DNA of 64,000 nt from Aldehydirespirator sp965221185 (lineage in GTDB: Bacteria; Actinomycetota; Acidimicrobiia; Acidimicrobiales; Aldehydirespiratoraceae): the NCBI GenBank assembly GCA_965221185.1, contig OZ244866.1:1364001-1428000 (forward strand), written 5' to 3'. A model generated the notes under the pieces. That model worked only from the letters and a program-made list of their open reading frames with translations. It searched no databases and had not been told where the DNA came from. Numbering within the stretch: position 1 is the first letter of the stretch; every line of letters begins with the position of its first letter. Below are positions 52,558 through 62,543 of this stretch, piece by piece. A program made the translations under genes and the position numbers.

Positions 52558-53877
52558 GAACCGGGCTGGCATCGGCTCGCGGTGCGAGGCGCCGCCCAGA
52601 TCGACGCGGTAGTGGAAGTCGGGCGTGAACTCGAGCTCCATCCGGTGGTTCTTGATCAGGTTGGCGAGGACGACCGGCGCGTGCACCCGCGTGATGCTCT
52701 TTCCGAGGCAGACGTGGGTACCGCCCCCGAAGGTGCCGTGCGCCTTCTTCGGGTAGTCGTTCTCGAGCCAGCGCCGGGGCCTGAATTCAAAGGGGGATGC
52801 GTAAATCTCTTCGAAGTAGTGGGGCAATGCCTGAATCTGCAGCACCTGCGTGTCGGCGGGCACCTCATATCCGAGGACGTCGAGGTCGGTCTCGGTGCAT
52901 CGGGGGTGGAACAACGCGCCCGGCTTCAATCTCTCGCCTTCCATGATGGTCGCTTGGAGCTTCGGGTAGTCGCCCAGTCCGGTCAGGAATGCGTCCGGTG
53001 TCCAGCCGTCGAGCTCCTCGCGCAGCTCGGCCTCCCATTCCGGTGCCTCAGAGAGGTACTGCATGATCCACGTGATCAGCTTCGTGTTGTTCTCAGCGCC
53101 GGCGACGAGCAGCAGGTAGGCGTCATAGAGCTTCTCGTCGATTGAGTACTGCTCGCCGTCGTCGACCCTCTGCTGCAGCACCCGATCCAGATTGTCGTCG
53201 CGAGCCGCGGAGTCTTGGGTGTCTCTGGCCGCGACGACCTCGGCGAGATGGTCGAACATGGTCCGCTTGACTGAGAGGTAGTGGTCCTGGGCAAAGTACT
53301 CCTGACGGAACTCGCCGAGGTTGAGGCCGCGCATGAACTTGTCCTCGAAGTCGGCCATGTGGCCCAGCAGCTCTTCGCTCAGCGATGTCTGGACCATCGT
53401 CCGCGATGAGGCGTAGATGATGGCCCGGCGGCAGAAGTCGTAGATGTCGAGGTCCTGGCCGGCAGACATGTCGAACCGTTCGGCGATAGCGGCGCTCATC
53501 GCCGGCAGGTGCCGGAACACCGTCGCGGCTCGAAACCCGGCGCTGAGCGCCCGACGCTTGCGACGATGGGGGACACCGTCGAGCGTGGTCACGTGGACGA
53601 AGCCCAGCTCCTCGCCGAACCCTGCCATGGCCTTCTGGTAGCTCCAGACGTCGTGGTTCGTCCAACAGAAGTCGTTCGCCTCGAGGCCAGCGACCGCCAC
53701 CCACTCCTGGTTGCGGAACTGGGTGCGGTAGATGGGCCCATGTTTCCGGTAGGCGTCCAGGTGATAGCCGATCGGATCCTCGGCGAAGGCCACGTCCTCG
53801 GCCGAGAACCGATCATCGGGACTGGTCTGATCGGCTACGGCTTCGTAGAGGGGCAGTGCTTCGAGCGCTTTGGCCAC
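52543..53877 (-). CDS. Cytochrome P450
   Basis: 444 aa. Haem loop FGGGTHVCLGKS with Cys390, K-helix ExxR in EGERLKP, and I-helix LLVAGAENNTKLI, in which Asn-Asn-Thr replaces the usual Glu/Asp-Thr. Soluble, bacterial class I P450 that needs a ferredoxin and reductase; a [3Fe-4S] ferredoxin gene is at 47428. Probably hydroxylates a terpenoid, steroid or aromatic compound of the surrounding catabolic region. Confidence 0.93.
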   Translation of the reverse strand: MAKALEALPLYEAVADQTSPDDRFSAEDVAFAEDPIGYHLDAYRKHGPIYRTQFRNQEWVAVAGLEANDFCWTNHDVWSYQKAMAGFGEELGFVHVTTLDGVPHRRKRRALSAGFRAATVFRHLPAMSAAIAERFDMSAGQDLDIYDFCRRAIIYASSRTMVQTSLSEELLGHMADFEDKFMRGLNLGEFRQEYFAQDHYLSVKRTMFDHLAEVVAARDTQDSAARDDNLDRVLQQRVDDGEQYSIDEKLYDAYLLLVAGAENNTKLITWIMQYLSEAPEWEAELREELDGWTPDAFLTGLGDYPKLQATIMEGERLKPGALFHPRCTETDLDVLGYEVPADTQVLQIQALPHYFEEIYASPFEFRPRRWLENDYPKKAHGTFGGGTHVCLGKSITRVHAPVVLANLIKNHRMELEFTPDFHYRVDLGGASHREPMPARFIPRS

Positions 53878-53941
53878 GACGGCTCACTATACGTGAGGGG
53901 CTGGATCGAGACGGGCCGGACCGCTGGTCCCGTCGCCTCTG

Positions 53942-56170
53942 TCAGTCGTCGAGTGGGGGCGGCTCGGCGTGATGGTCGCGCTCGACGGTGACGCTGATGC
54001 GCTCGATGGTGCCCTGGAATGGGAACGGCGCTCGGTATGCGGATGACACCGGGCTCAGGGGGTTGTGGCCGATGTCGATTCCGGAGAGGGTCAGGAAGTC
54101 GAGGGAGCGTTCGAGGCGAACTGGCTCGCCTCTCGCGTCACCCACCTGGAGCTGCACTCTGGCCCCACCGTCGTGGATCCTCTCGAAATCGAGGGCCACG
54201 AGCAGCCTGCCCTTCGGAGGATCGGGTAGCGGCAGGGCGGCCGCGGTGACACTGGAGGCCGCGTTGTACTCGTAGTGCAGGGTGCCGCGGTCGACGTACA
54301 TCACGAACCCCGAGGCGGAGTTGCCGTAGGCGATGATCACGCCTGACTTCTGGCCCGACACGACGGCCTCGACCCGGTACGCGGTGGCGCTCCCGAGGGG
54401 CGGAGCGGAGCTCGGCTCGATGTGGGACAGCGGAGGGAAATAGTCGAAGCGGCTGCGCAGCAGCGGGGAGTCCGGTGGTGGCGGCGCGCTGAACAACTCC
54501 ACGACGCGGTCGTCGAGGGGCAGCACGTCGTGCTTGCCGGCCTCCTGCCACCACCGGTCGACGAGGCTGCGGAGCTTGTCGGGGTGGGTCGAGGCCAGGT
54601 TGCGGGCTTCGGAGAAGTCCTCGTCGAGGTGGTACAGCTCCCACTCGTGGTCTAGGTATTCGGTGCCCTTGAAGTGCCGGGTCACCGCCTTCCATCCGTC
54701 GGCCCACAGCCCCCGGTTGCCGAACATCTCGAAGTACTGCACCCGGCGCACCGTCGGAGCCGCGGGACTGTCGAACGTGTAGGCGAGGCTCTCACCGTGC
54801 ATAGGCATCTGGGGGACACAGCCGTACTGCGGGGGCGGCTCGATCCCAGCCACCTCGTAGATCGTCGGGGCGATGTCGATGATGTGGTGGAACTGGTCGA
54901 GGATCTCGCCCGGCTGGGCCAGTCTGCCGGGCCAATGAATGATCAGGGGGTCGCGGATGCCGCCGCCGTGGGTGTGGAACTTGTACCAGCGCAGCGGGGT
55001 GTTGGAGGCCTGGGCCCATCCCGTCGCGTAGTGGCTGTCGGCGCGGGGGCCGCCCACGTCGTCGAGGGCGCCCAGGACCTGGTCGACGTCCTCCTGCATG
55101 TCGTTGAAGAAGCGGATCCGGCTGACGGCGCCGAGGCGCCCGCCCTCCATGGCAGCCCCGTTGTCGGAAGTGACGACGACCACGGTGTCGTCGAGCCGGC
55201 CGCTGTGCCCCAGAAAGTCGAACAGCCGGCCCAGCTGCTCGTCAGTGTGCTCCACGAAGGCGGCATAAGCCTCCTGGAGACGGGCCGCAACGCGCTGCTC
55301 GTCATCTCTGAGCGAGTCCCAGGGCGGTGCGTCGGGGTTGCTCGGCGGCAACTCCGTGCCTGCGGGGATGACTCCCAGCTCGAGCTGGCGCTCGTAGCGA
55401 TTGCGGCGGATGGCGTCCCAGCCTGTGTCGTAGCGCCCCCTAACCGCCTCCATCCACTCCGCGGGCGCGTGGTGCGGGGCGTGGGCCGCACCGAGGGGCA
55501 GGTATAGGAAGAACGGGTCGGCGGGGGCGTGGGCGATGTGGTCGGCGATGTAGCCGACGGACCGGTCGATCAGGTCGGTCGTCAGGTGATAGCCCTCCTC
55601 GGGCGTAGCCGGCGGCAACACCCAGTGGTTGTCCTGGACGAGCTCCGGGAAGTAGTGGTCGGTGGCCCCGTTCATGAATCCGTAGAACTGGTTGAAGCCC
55701 CGCCCCAGGGGCCACTCGTCGAACGGCCCCGCGGGAGAGGTCTCCCTCATGGGGGCCACGTGCCACTTGCCGGCCGCGAAGGTGTTGTAGCCGGCGTCTC
55801 GGAGCACCTCGGACACGAGCGCCGCACTGCGAGTGATCCGCCCCCGGCCGTTGGGCCATCCCGAGTCGACGTTGGACAGCATGCGCATCCCGACGGAGTG
55901 ATGGTTGCGCCCGGTCAGCAGGCAGGCCCGCGACGGGGAGCACAGGGTGGTGGTGTGGAAGTTGTTGTAGCGATGGCCGGCCGCCGCGAGCGCGTCGATG
56001 TTCGGGGTACGCACCTCCGCGCCGTAGCAGCCCAGGTCGGCGAACCCCAGGTCGTCGAACAGGACCACGACGACGTTGGGGCCCGTCGCGCTCCTCCTGG
56101 CGGGGTAGACCGGCTCGCTGTCCCGGTAGGTCAGGCCCAGATGGCCCCTGGGGCCGAGAGACGACACCAT
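53942..56170 (-). CDS. Sulfatase (formylglycine-dependent, Cys type)
   Basis: 742 aa. N-terminal sulfatase domain: metal Asp39/Asp40 in VVLFDDLGFADLGCYG, and the maturation motif TLCSPSRACLLTGR with Cys77 that becomes formylglycine. TSDNG and the AGKWH motif follow. The C-terminal ~170 residues form a beta-sandwich extension, typical of arylsulfatases of about 750 aa. No signal peptide visible. ATG 56170 is used; a TTG at 56209 is an alternative. It would release sulfate from aryl, steroid or glycan esters. Confidence 0.92.
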   Translation of the reverse strand: MVSSLGPRGHLGLTYRDSEPVYPARRSATGPNVVVVLFDDLGFADLGCYGAEVRTPNIDALAAAGHRYNNFHTTTLCSPSRACLLTGRNHHSVGMRMLSNVDSGWPNGRGRITRSAALVSEVLRDAGYNTFAAGKWHVAPMRETSPAGPFDEWPLGRGFNQFYGFMNGATDHYFPELVQDNHWVLPPATPEEGYHLTTDLIDRSVGYIADHIAHAPADPFFLYLPLGAAHAPHHAPAEWMEAVRGRYDTGWDAIRRNRYERQLELGVIPAGTELPPSNPDAPPWDSLRDDEQRVAARLQEAYAAFVEHTDEQLGRLFDFLGHSGRLDDTVVVVTSDNGAAMEGGRLGAVSRIRFFNDMQEDVDQVLGALDDVGGPRADSHYATGWAQASNTPLRWYKFHTHGGGIRDPLIIHWPGRLAQPGEILDQFHHIIDIAPTIYEVAGIEPPPQYGCVPQMPMHGESLAYTFDSPAAPTVRRVQYFEMFGNRGLWADGWKAVTRHFKGTEYLDHEWELYHLDEDFSEARNLASTHPDKLRSLVDRWWQEAGKHDVLPLDDRVVELFSAPPPPDSPLLRSRFDYFPPLSHIEPSSAPPLGSATAYRVEAVVSGQKSGVIIAYGNSASGFVMYVDRGTLHYEYNAASSVTAAALPLPDPPKGRLLVALDFERIHDGGARVQLQVGDARGEPVRLERSLDFLTLSGIDIGHNPLSPVSSAYRAPFPFQGTIERISVTVERDHHAEPPPLDD

Positions 56171-56368
56171 CGATTTGAGGTCCTTCCGAACGAGAGCCGC
56201 GACGCTCAAGGATGCCCGCTGTGACGTCGAGATCCCTCATCCCTGACGCTGCGCTCGCACCAGAATGTGTACAGATGCCGGGCGGCCACTCTTGAGGAGC
56301 CGCTGGACATCGTGCCGCCGCTCGGACCGCGCGTCACGTCCCAGGGTGGAACGCGTAGTGTGGACGTG

Positions 56369-58225
56369 ATGGTTGCTTCACTCGACCCCAGCGAAGCCCG
56401 CCAACCGCACCTCACCGACGGTTCTGACCCAGGCGCCGGGCGGCAGGGGCTGCGGTCGGCGGCCTGGTTCGACGTCAAGGGTCAACCGGACCTGTCGGCG
56501 CTGTACCTCGAGCGCTACGTGAACTACGGGCTGACCCGCGAGGAGCTGCAGTCCGACAAGCCCAAGATCGGGATCGCCCAGACCGGCTCGGACCTGTCGC
56601 CCTGCAACCGGCACCACCTGGAGCTGGCCAAGCGGGTGCGCGAGGGCATCCACGAAGCAGGCGGGGTCGCGTTCGAGTTCGGCGTCCATCCCATCCAGGA
56701 GACCGGCAAACGGCCCACCGCTGCGCTCGACCGCAACCTGGCCTACCTCGGCCTGGTCGAGGTGCTGCAGGGCTACCCGCTCGACGGGGTGGTGCTCACC
56801 ATCGGCTGCGACAAGACCACCCCGGCGTGCCTGATGGCCGCGGCCACCGTGAACCTGCCCGCCATCGCACTGTCGGTGGGCCCGATGCTCAACGGCTGGC
56901 ACCAGGGCCGCCGCACCGGCTCGGGCACCATCGTGTGGGAGGCCCGCAAGCTCTACGCCGCGGGCGAGATCGACGACGCCGGCTTCATCGACCTCGTCGC
57001 CTCGTCAGCGCCGTCGACGGGCTACTGCTCGACGATGGGCACCGCCACCACCATGAACTCCCTGGCCGAGGCGCTGGGCATGCAACTGCCCGGATCGGCG
57101 GCCATCCCGGCGCCGTACCGGGAGCGGGCCCAGATGGCGTACCGCACTGGGCTGCGCATCGTCGACATGGTGCGCGAGGACCTGCGCCCCTCCGACATCA
57201 TGACCCGGCAGGCGTTCGAGAACGCCATCGTGGTGAACTCCGCCATCGGGGGGTCCACCAACGCGCCGATCCACCTCAACGCCATCGCCGCCCACCTCGG
57301 CGTCCCCCTCGACAACGACGACTGGCAGAAGTACGGCCTGACCGTGCCGCTGCTGGTCAACCTGATGCCCGCGGGGGAGTATCTGGGGGAGGACTACCAC
57401 CACGCGGGAGGGGTTCCCGCGGTGGTGGGCGAGCTGATGCGGGCCGGGCTGCTGCCCCACCCCGACGCCCTCACCGCCAACGGGCGCAACATCGGGGAGA
57501 ACTGCGCTGCGGCGCGCATCGCGGACGCCGACGTGATCCGCAGTGTCAACGAGCCGCTCATGGCCGACGCCGGCTTCGTGCACCTGTCGGGCAACCTCTT
57601 CGACAGCGCCATCATGAAGACCAGCGTCATCTCCGAGGAGTTCCGCCAGCGCTACCTGTCAGACCCCGACGACCCCGACGCGTTCGAGGGCCGCGCCATC
57701 GTCTTCGACGGACCCGAGGACTACCGTGCCCGCATCGAAGACCCCGATCTCGACATCGACGAGGACTGCATGCTGATCGTGCGCGGCGCCGGCCCGGTGG
57801 GATACCCGGGCGCGGCCGAAGTGGTGAACATGCAGCCCCCCGCGGCGCTGCTTGTTCGGGGCGTCCATTCGCTGCCGTGCATCGGCGACGGGCGCCAGTC
57901 GGGTACTTCCGGCTCGCCGTCGATCCTCAACGCCTCCCCAGAGGCCGCGACCGGCGGCGGGCTGGCGCTGCTGCAGACCGGCGACCGGATCCGCATCGAC
58001 TTGCGCCGCGGCCGCGCCAACATAATCGTCGACGACACCGAGCTCGAGCGGCGCAGGGCCGAACTGGAGGCCTCAGGCGGCTACCCGGTGCCCGAGTCGC
58101 AGACCCCCTGGCAGGAGATTCAGCGATCGATGGTCACCCAGATGGATGAGGGAATGGTGTTGCGTCCCGCGTTGAAGTACCGCGACACGGCCCGCACGCA
58201 CGGCATTCCCCGGCACAACCACTGA
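56369..58225 (+). CDS. IlvD/Edd family dehydratase (sugar-acid dehydratase type)
   Basis: 618 aa. Iron-sulfur Cys: C79 in SDLSPCNRHH, C147 and C154 in GCDKTTPAC, C220 in STGYCSTMGTA. Active-site GGSTNAPIHL, and GTSGSPSILNASPEAATGGG. Close to xylonate/arabinonate dehydratases more than to IlvD proper. Converts an aldonic acid to a 2-keto-3-deoxy acid. Its neighbours (lactonase, DenD, aldolases, LysR) fit a sugar-acid pathway. ATG 56369; a GTG at 56360 is in frame. Confidence 0.9.
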   Translation: MVASLDPSEARQPHLTDGSDPGAGRQGLRSAAWFDVKGQPDLSALYLERYVNYGLTREELQSDKPKIGIAQTGSDLSPCNRHHLELAKRVREGIHEAGGVAFEFGVHPIQETGKRPTAALDRNLAYLGLVEVLQGYPLDGVVLTIGCDKTTPACLMAAATVNLPAIALSVGPMLNGWHQGRRTGSGTIVWEARKLYAAGEIDDAGFIDLVASSAPSTGYCSTMGTATTMNSLAEALGMQLPGSAAIPAPYRERAQMAYRTGLRIVDMVREDLRPSDIMTRQAFENAIVVNSAIGGSTNAPIHLNAIAAHLGVPLDNDDWQKYGLTVPLLVNLMPAGEYLGEDYHHAGGVPAVVGELMRAGLLPHPDALTANGRNIGENCAAARIADADVIRSVNEPLMADAGFVHLSGNLFDSAIMKTSVISEEFRQRYLSDPDDPDAFEGRAIVFDGPEDYRARIEDPDLDIDEDCMLIVRGAGPVGYPGAAEVVNMQPPAALLVRGVHSLPCIGDGRQSGTSGSPSILNASPEAATGGGLALLQTGDRIRIDLRRGRANIIVDDTELERRRAELEASGGYPVPESQTPWQEIQRSMVTQMDEGMVLRPALKYRDTARTHGIPRHNH

Positions 58226-58248
58226 CCCAGGCGTGTCGTGACTCGGCG

Positions 58249-59145
58249 ATGACAAGGTCTTCTAGGGGGCGCGCCCTCCACCTCGATGTCGAGTCGTTGC
58301 GAGTCTTCCGCGAACTGGTGGCCCAGGGTGGATTCACCGCCGCGTCAAAGAAGCTCGGCATCACTCAGCCTGCTGTGAGCCTCAAGATTCGCCGGCTTGA
58401 GGAGCGGATCGGAATGAGCCTGATCTTACGCGAGGGCCACTCGTTCACACTCACGGCGCATGGACGCAATCTGCTCGCACACGCTGATGGGATCGTCGAG
58501 GCACATGACCGGGCTGTGGATGACATGCGGCGCAGCGAACTGAGTGGGGCGCTGCGCTTCGGCTGCGGCGGAGCGGTTACGGCGAACGAGATATCCGAGG
58601 TCGTAAGCCGCTTCAGGCGGACCCACCCAGACATCGACCTAGCCATCCGAGCGGGCACGTCCGCCGACATCAGCGAGATGCTCGATGACGGCGAGATCGA
58701 TGTCGCGCTGGTTCAACTCATCGACGTCGGCGACGCCCTGCGCCCCACCGACCTGCTCTGGCGGCGCGAAGAGCTTCATATCGTTCATGGGCCCGATGTG
58801 GACTTCACCCACGAGGACCCGATACCGCTGGTCTCATACGGGCGGCGCAGCCTGTACTACCTGTATTTGACAGCCGCTGTGGAGGCGTCTGGGCGCACCT
58901 ACAGGATGGCGGTGCAGTGGCCCAGCATCAGGGGAGTGCGGGAGGCCATCGAAGCTGGGCTGGGGGTGGGGATGCTCAACACCTCCTCCGTCACCGACAG
59001 AATGAGGCCCTGGAGGGGCATCGCCCCCGTCGACCTGCCTCGGGTGGTGTTCGTTCTGCGATCGCGGGCCGACGCAGACGGAGACGAGCTGGTCGGCGCG
59101 TTGGAGGGCCATCTCTCCGAGATCCTGACGTCACCCGCCTTATAG
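58249..59145 (+). CDS. LysR family transcriptional regulator
   Basis: 298 aa. HTH at 18-60 (FTAASKKLGITQPAVSLKIR and LEERIGMSLILRE). Effector domain from about 95. It lies 23 bp after the dehydratase on the same strand and probably controls that gene or the sulfatase/P450 genes on the other strand. Confidence 0.92.
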   Translation: MTRSSRGRALHLDVESLRVFRELVAQGGFTAASKKLGITQPAVSLKIRRLEERIGMSLILREGHSFTLTAHGRNLLAHADGIVEAHDRAVDDMRRSELSGALRFGCGGAVTANEISEVVSRFRRTHPDIDLAIRAGTSADISEMLDDGEIDVALVQLIDVGDALRPTDLLWRREELHIVHGPDVDFTHEDPIPLVSYGRRSLYYLYLTAAVEASGRTYRMAVQWPSIRGVREAIEAGLGVGMLNTSSVTDRMRPWRGIAPVDLPRVVFVLRSRADADGDELVGALEGHLSEILTSPAL

Positions 59146-59845
59146 GATTCTGGGCGGCACCGCCGACGCGTTCGGTCATCGGCGGCAGGTGACATTCTGG
59201 CCGCGTCTTGCTCCGGCTCTCCCCGATGACGATTAGCACTTGTAATGGTCGTGCGGCCAAACTATAATTCCTAGCCAACATGTCGTCTCGTAAGAGGGGG
59301 AGTCCAAGATTCGACCAAGAAGGCCGGATGCACCTTTCGGATCAGTTGCAGTTTCCGCACGTCGCCCCGGCCCGCGGTGTGCCCGGTTGAGCGCCTCAGC
59401 GTGCGCTAGGGCGTCGAGCCGGCCATTCCGGTGGTCCCAGCATTCTCCACGCCTGCTTTGGGCAAAGCTCAGGTCGTCTGATTCAAACGGCGTGATTGGC
59501 GATGCAGGAATGCTAGGTTTAGAAGAGACCAGTAGAGACTCGTCAAGATTTATTTCGAATCATTCTTACAGACTCTTTGAGGCAGCTATATCGACGGCCC
59601 GCTACCCAGTCTAACATTATCGATCCATCACACTAAGACAGAAGCGCTTACACTATAGTAAAGAATGATGGCAACTGTGCGCCAGTATAGTTAGTATCGT
59701 AGCGACGATTGCTGGCACCAGTAGCATTATGCAAGTCTCCGATAAGGATGAAATGATTGAAACTGTGATGGACATGAATGCTGTTAGTTCAAGTGACACG
59801 GACGCGGTGATTGCCGTGCTAATGTCTCGCTAGGAGAGGAGGCTT
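59146..59845. other. 700-bp gap, AT-rich in its second half, no recognised gene
   Basis: From about 59500 the base composition falls well below the GC content of the rest of the window, with runs like TTTATTTCGAATCATTCTTA. A 34-codon frame (59729-59833, starting MQVSDKDEMIETVMD) ends 12 bp before the next gene and could be a leader peptide or chance. The region may be imported DNA or an old insertion scar next to the excisionase-type gene. No repeats or att-like duplication found. Confidence 0.55.
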
Positions 59846-60319
59846 GTGACCAGTACCGTGCCCTCGAAACATCGTCTGGCGGTTCCCGACGAGGCCCTCT
59901 CGGGTCAGGCAGCCCACGCGGCGGATGCCCTTGCGCAGTTCCTGGACCGGAATCCCGAGGCGTGTGCTGCGTCGTTGTCAGTGGTCTCGGGAGACGACGA
60001 AACAGTGCTTGACGTGCCTGTTGACGCCCTCAGGCTGCTCGCCCATATGCTGGCCGAGACCGCTAGCGGCAACGCGGTGGCACTTTCGCCGGTGGAGGCC
60101 GAGTTGACGACCCAGCAGACGGCCGACTTGCTCAACGTGTCTCGTCCATATCTGGTCAAGCTCTTGGACGAGCGCAGAATCCCATTCCGCCGTGTCGGCA
60201 ATCGACGCAGGATCCTGCTCGCCGACGTCAAGGCATTCAAGGACCTCGATGAGTCCGAACGTCGTTCCATCGCGGCTGAGTTGAGCGCCCAAGCCGAGCG
60301 CTCCGGCCAGGAAGATTGA
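59846..60319 (+). CDS. Excisionase-type HTH protein, orphan antitoxin candidate
   Basis: 157 aa. Residues 85-130 form a MerR-like excisionase HTH: ELTTQQTADLLNVSRPYLVK followed by LLDERRIPFRRVGNRRRI. The first 80 residues are Ala-rich helical. Proteins with this layout usually precede a PIN-domain toxin gene with a short overlap. Here no toxin follows: only a hairpin and a convergent SDR gene. The GTG start has GAGAGGAGG 4 bp upstream. It may be a solitary antitoxin or regulator. Confidence 0.78.
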   Translation: MTSTVPSKHRLAVPDEALSGQAAHAADALAQFLDRNPEACAASLSVVSGDDETVLDVPVDALRLLAHMLAETASGNAVALSPVEAELTTQQTADLLNVSRPYLVKLLDERRIPFRRVGNRRRILLADVKAFKDLDESERRSIAAELSAQAERSGQED

Positions 60320-60333
60320 CGGCATACACCTGT

Positions 60334-60364
60334 CTAGCCTGCGACGCCAACTTTCACAGGCTAG
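60334..60364 (+). terminator. Hairpin with A-rich 3' flank after the excisionase-type gene
   Basis: Stem CTAGCCTG/CAGGCTAG (8 bp), 15-nt loop, followed by AAAACG. On the minus strand it has a T-run before the stem. Lies between convergent genes, so it may act for either. Confidence 0.45.
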
Positions 60365-60443
60365 AAAACGAGAATGGCAACTAATAGCGAGAGGTTGAGC
60401 GTCAGCGTCTTGGCTGTTGCGGCATCCAGACATGAGATGTTGT

Positions 60444-61214
60444 TCACTCCGGAGTGACGTACGCGGCGGTGAGTCCTCCGTCGACCAGTAAGTTGGCACC
60501 AGTCATATACGAGGAGTCGTCCGACGCCAGGAACAACGCGGCGGCTGCCATCTCGGCGGCCTCGCCGAAGCGGCCCATGGGCACGTGCACCAGGCGGCGC
60601 TGGCGCTTCTCCTCGGTGTCTAGGTAGGACATCAGCAGCTCGGTGCGCAGCGGCCCCGGGGACAGGGCGTTGACGCGGATGTTCTCGCGGGCGTGTATCA
60701 CGGCCAGCTCGCGGGTCAGCGACAGCACCGCGCCCTTCGACGCGGTGTAGGCGATCTGGGGCGTGGCCGCGCCCACGGACGCCACGAAGGACGCAGTGTT
60801 GATGATGGAGCCGCCTCCGGCCCTCCGCATGGCCGGGATCTGATGCCGGCAGCAGTACAGCACGCCCTTGAGGTTCACGGCCAGGGTCTTGTCGATGGTC
60901 TCGGTGGTGGTTGCGACGGCGTCGGCGTCATCGGCGAGCATGATGCCGGCGTTGTTGAAGGCGATGTCGAGGCGCCCGTAGTTGGCCTCAGCGGTCTTCA
61001 CCGCCAGCGCGACCTGTGTGTCGTCGGACACGTCGGAGCGCACCGCGGTGGCCTCGCCCCCGGCCGCTCGGATCAGCTCGACGGTCTCGTGGTTTGCCTC
61101 CGCGATGTCGGCCGCCACGATCCGGGCGCCCTCCTCGGCGAAGCGCAGCGCGGTGGCCCGCCCGATGCCGCTGGCGGTGCCGGTGATGAGCGCGACCATC
61201 CCCTCGAGCCTCAT
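60444..61214 (-). CDS. Short-chain dehydrogenase/reductase
   Basis: 256 aa. TGTASGIGRATALRF (11-25), Asp37-type DIAE for NAD, NNAG, Ser in NTASFVASV and YTASK. C-terminal DGGLTAAYVTPE. ATG 61214 has GGAGGAACC just upstream. Oxidoreductase of unknown substrate, divergent from the MFS carrier gene. Confidence 0.92.
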   Translation of the reverse strand: MRLEGMVALITGTASGIGRATALRFAEEGARIVAADIAEANHETVELIRAAGGEATAVRSDVSDDTQVALAVKTAEANYGRLDIAFNNAGIMLADDADAVATTTETIDKTLAVNLKGVLYCCRHQIPAMRRAGGGSIINTASFVASVGAATPQIAYTASKGAVLSLTRELAVIHARENIRVNALSPGPLRTELLMSYLDTEEKRQRRLVHVPMGRFGEAAEMAAAALFLASDDSSYMTGANLLVDGGLTAAYVTPE

Positions 61215-61391
61215 GGTTCCTCCTTCACCTGGAGCCTCGGATTCGACTCGCTGTTGAGGATGGCACATCCGCGGCCGATCCGGCAGCCTCCGGGCGATAC
61301 CGGCGCACGGACCGACGAGTGTGCCAAGTGTCACGTCGCGGGTTCCGCCCATGCGCACTTGCCGCGCGGGCGGAACCGGTAGCGTCGGCTG

Positions 61392-62543
61392 GTGCAGAGT
61401 CCAGTACGTCTCGTCTACCTGCTGAGGCCCACCGTCAAGGTCGGCATCCTTCTCGCGGTCGGCTTCAGCGTGCTGGCGTTCGTTTCGACGCCGTTTCTGC
61501 TGCCCGAGATCGCCGACCACTACGGCATCAGCCTCGGGTTGGCATCGATGATCGGCGTGTTCCAGCTGGGCGGGTTCGTGATCGGATCCTGGGGCGCGGG
61601 ACGCTTCCTTCAGCCTCGTGATCGGGTCTTCGTGCTGGCGTTGGTGGCCTCTGCGATCGCCAACCTCGCCTCCGCGGCCCTGCCAGTTTTCGCGGTGCTG
61701 GTACCGCTGCGCCTAGTCAACGGAGTGGCCCTGGGCCTGCTGGCCTGGTACGGCTGGGTGCAGGCCTTCGGCGATGATCGCCGCATGGGCGATGTGGCCG
61801 TGGCCGGTCCCGTCGTCGGTGTGGCCGCCGCGCCGCTGGTGGCGATGCTGCTTGCGGCGGGCGGAATGCGGCTGGTGTTCGGGGTACTGGCCGGCGTGTC
61901 GCTGGTCCCGCTGGCGTTCGGGTACCGCAGCGCGGTGAGGGAGCTCCCGAGGCACCGGGTCCGCCACCGGGCGGTTCCTGTGGCCCGTGTGCTGCTGGTC
62001 TGCCTTGGACTGTTCACCCTGGGCGGGTCGGCGGTGTTCATCTACGCCGTGGTGCTGGGAACGGGCGACCCTGGGCTGTCCGTCACGTTGATCGCGATCG
62101 GATTCAGCCTCAACGCGGTCGTGGCCATCCCCGGCGCCGGTCTGAAGTCCATCCGCAGCATCCCGGGCCCGTGGATGGCCGCGACCGCGGTCTGCGCGAT
62201 CGTGGTTGCCGCCACCGACTGGCAATGGCTGTTCCTGGGTGCCCTAGTGGTGTGGGGGTTCTTCTTCTGGGCCGCAATCCCGGGCGTGTTCGAGGTGCTG
62301 GCCGGCCGCTCGCACTATCCCGAGGAACGGGTGGGGGATGCCCAGGCGTTCATGGCCGCGGGCCGCGCCGGCGGTCCGCTGCTCGGGGGCCTGCTCATCG
62401 ACAGTGCCGGAGCCACCGTCCTGGGAATAGTTGGCAGCGCATTGATGCTCGCCGCCGCCATAGGCGTCTTTGCCGCGAACCGTCGCCCAACCCCTAGAGC
62501 ACCGCTGACAGGGGCGGCGCTACCATCCGGCCATGACCACTGA
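61392..62543 (+). CDS. MFS transporter
   Basis: 383 aa, about 12 hydrophobic segments beginning ILLAVGFSVLAFVSTPFLLP. Loop 2-3 is GSWGAGRFLQPRDRV, the MFS gating loop in degenerate form. GTG start. The C-terminus overlaps the class II aldolase start by 11 bp, so the two are co-translated. It may import the sugar acid or phenolic cleaved by that aldolase, or export a product. Confidence 0.88.
   Translation: MQSPVRLVYLLRPTVKVGILLAVGFSVLAFVSTPFLLPEIADHYGISLGLASMIGVFQLGGFVIGSWGAGRFLQPRDRVFVLALVASAIANLASAALPVFAVLVPLRLVNGVALGLLAWYGWVQAFGDDRRMGDVAVAGPVVGVAAAPLVAMLLAAGGMRLVFGVLAGVSLVPLAFGYRSAVRELPRHRVRHRAVPVARVLLVCLGLFTLGGSAVFIYAVVLGTGDPGLSVTLIAIGFSLNAVVAIPGAGLKSIRSIPGPWMAATAVCAIVVAATDWQWLFLGALVVWGFFFWAAIPGVFEVLAGRSHYPEERVGDAQAFMAAGRAGGPLLGGLLIDSAGATVLGIVGSALMLAAAIGVFAANRRPTPRAPLTGAALPSGHDH

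Noticed and set aside
59387..59614. 75-codon plus-strand frame in the AT-rich gap
   Set aside because: Composition changes along its length, Ser/Arg-rich, no ribosome site, no recognisable motif.
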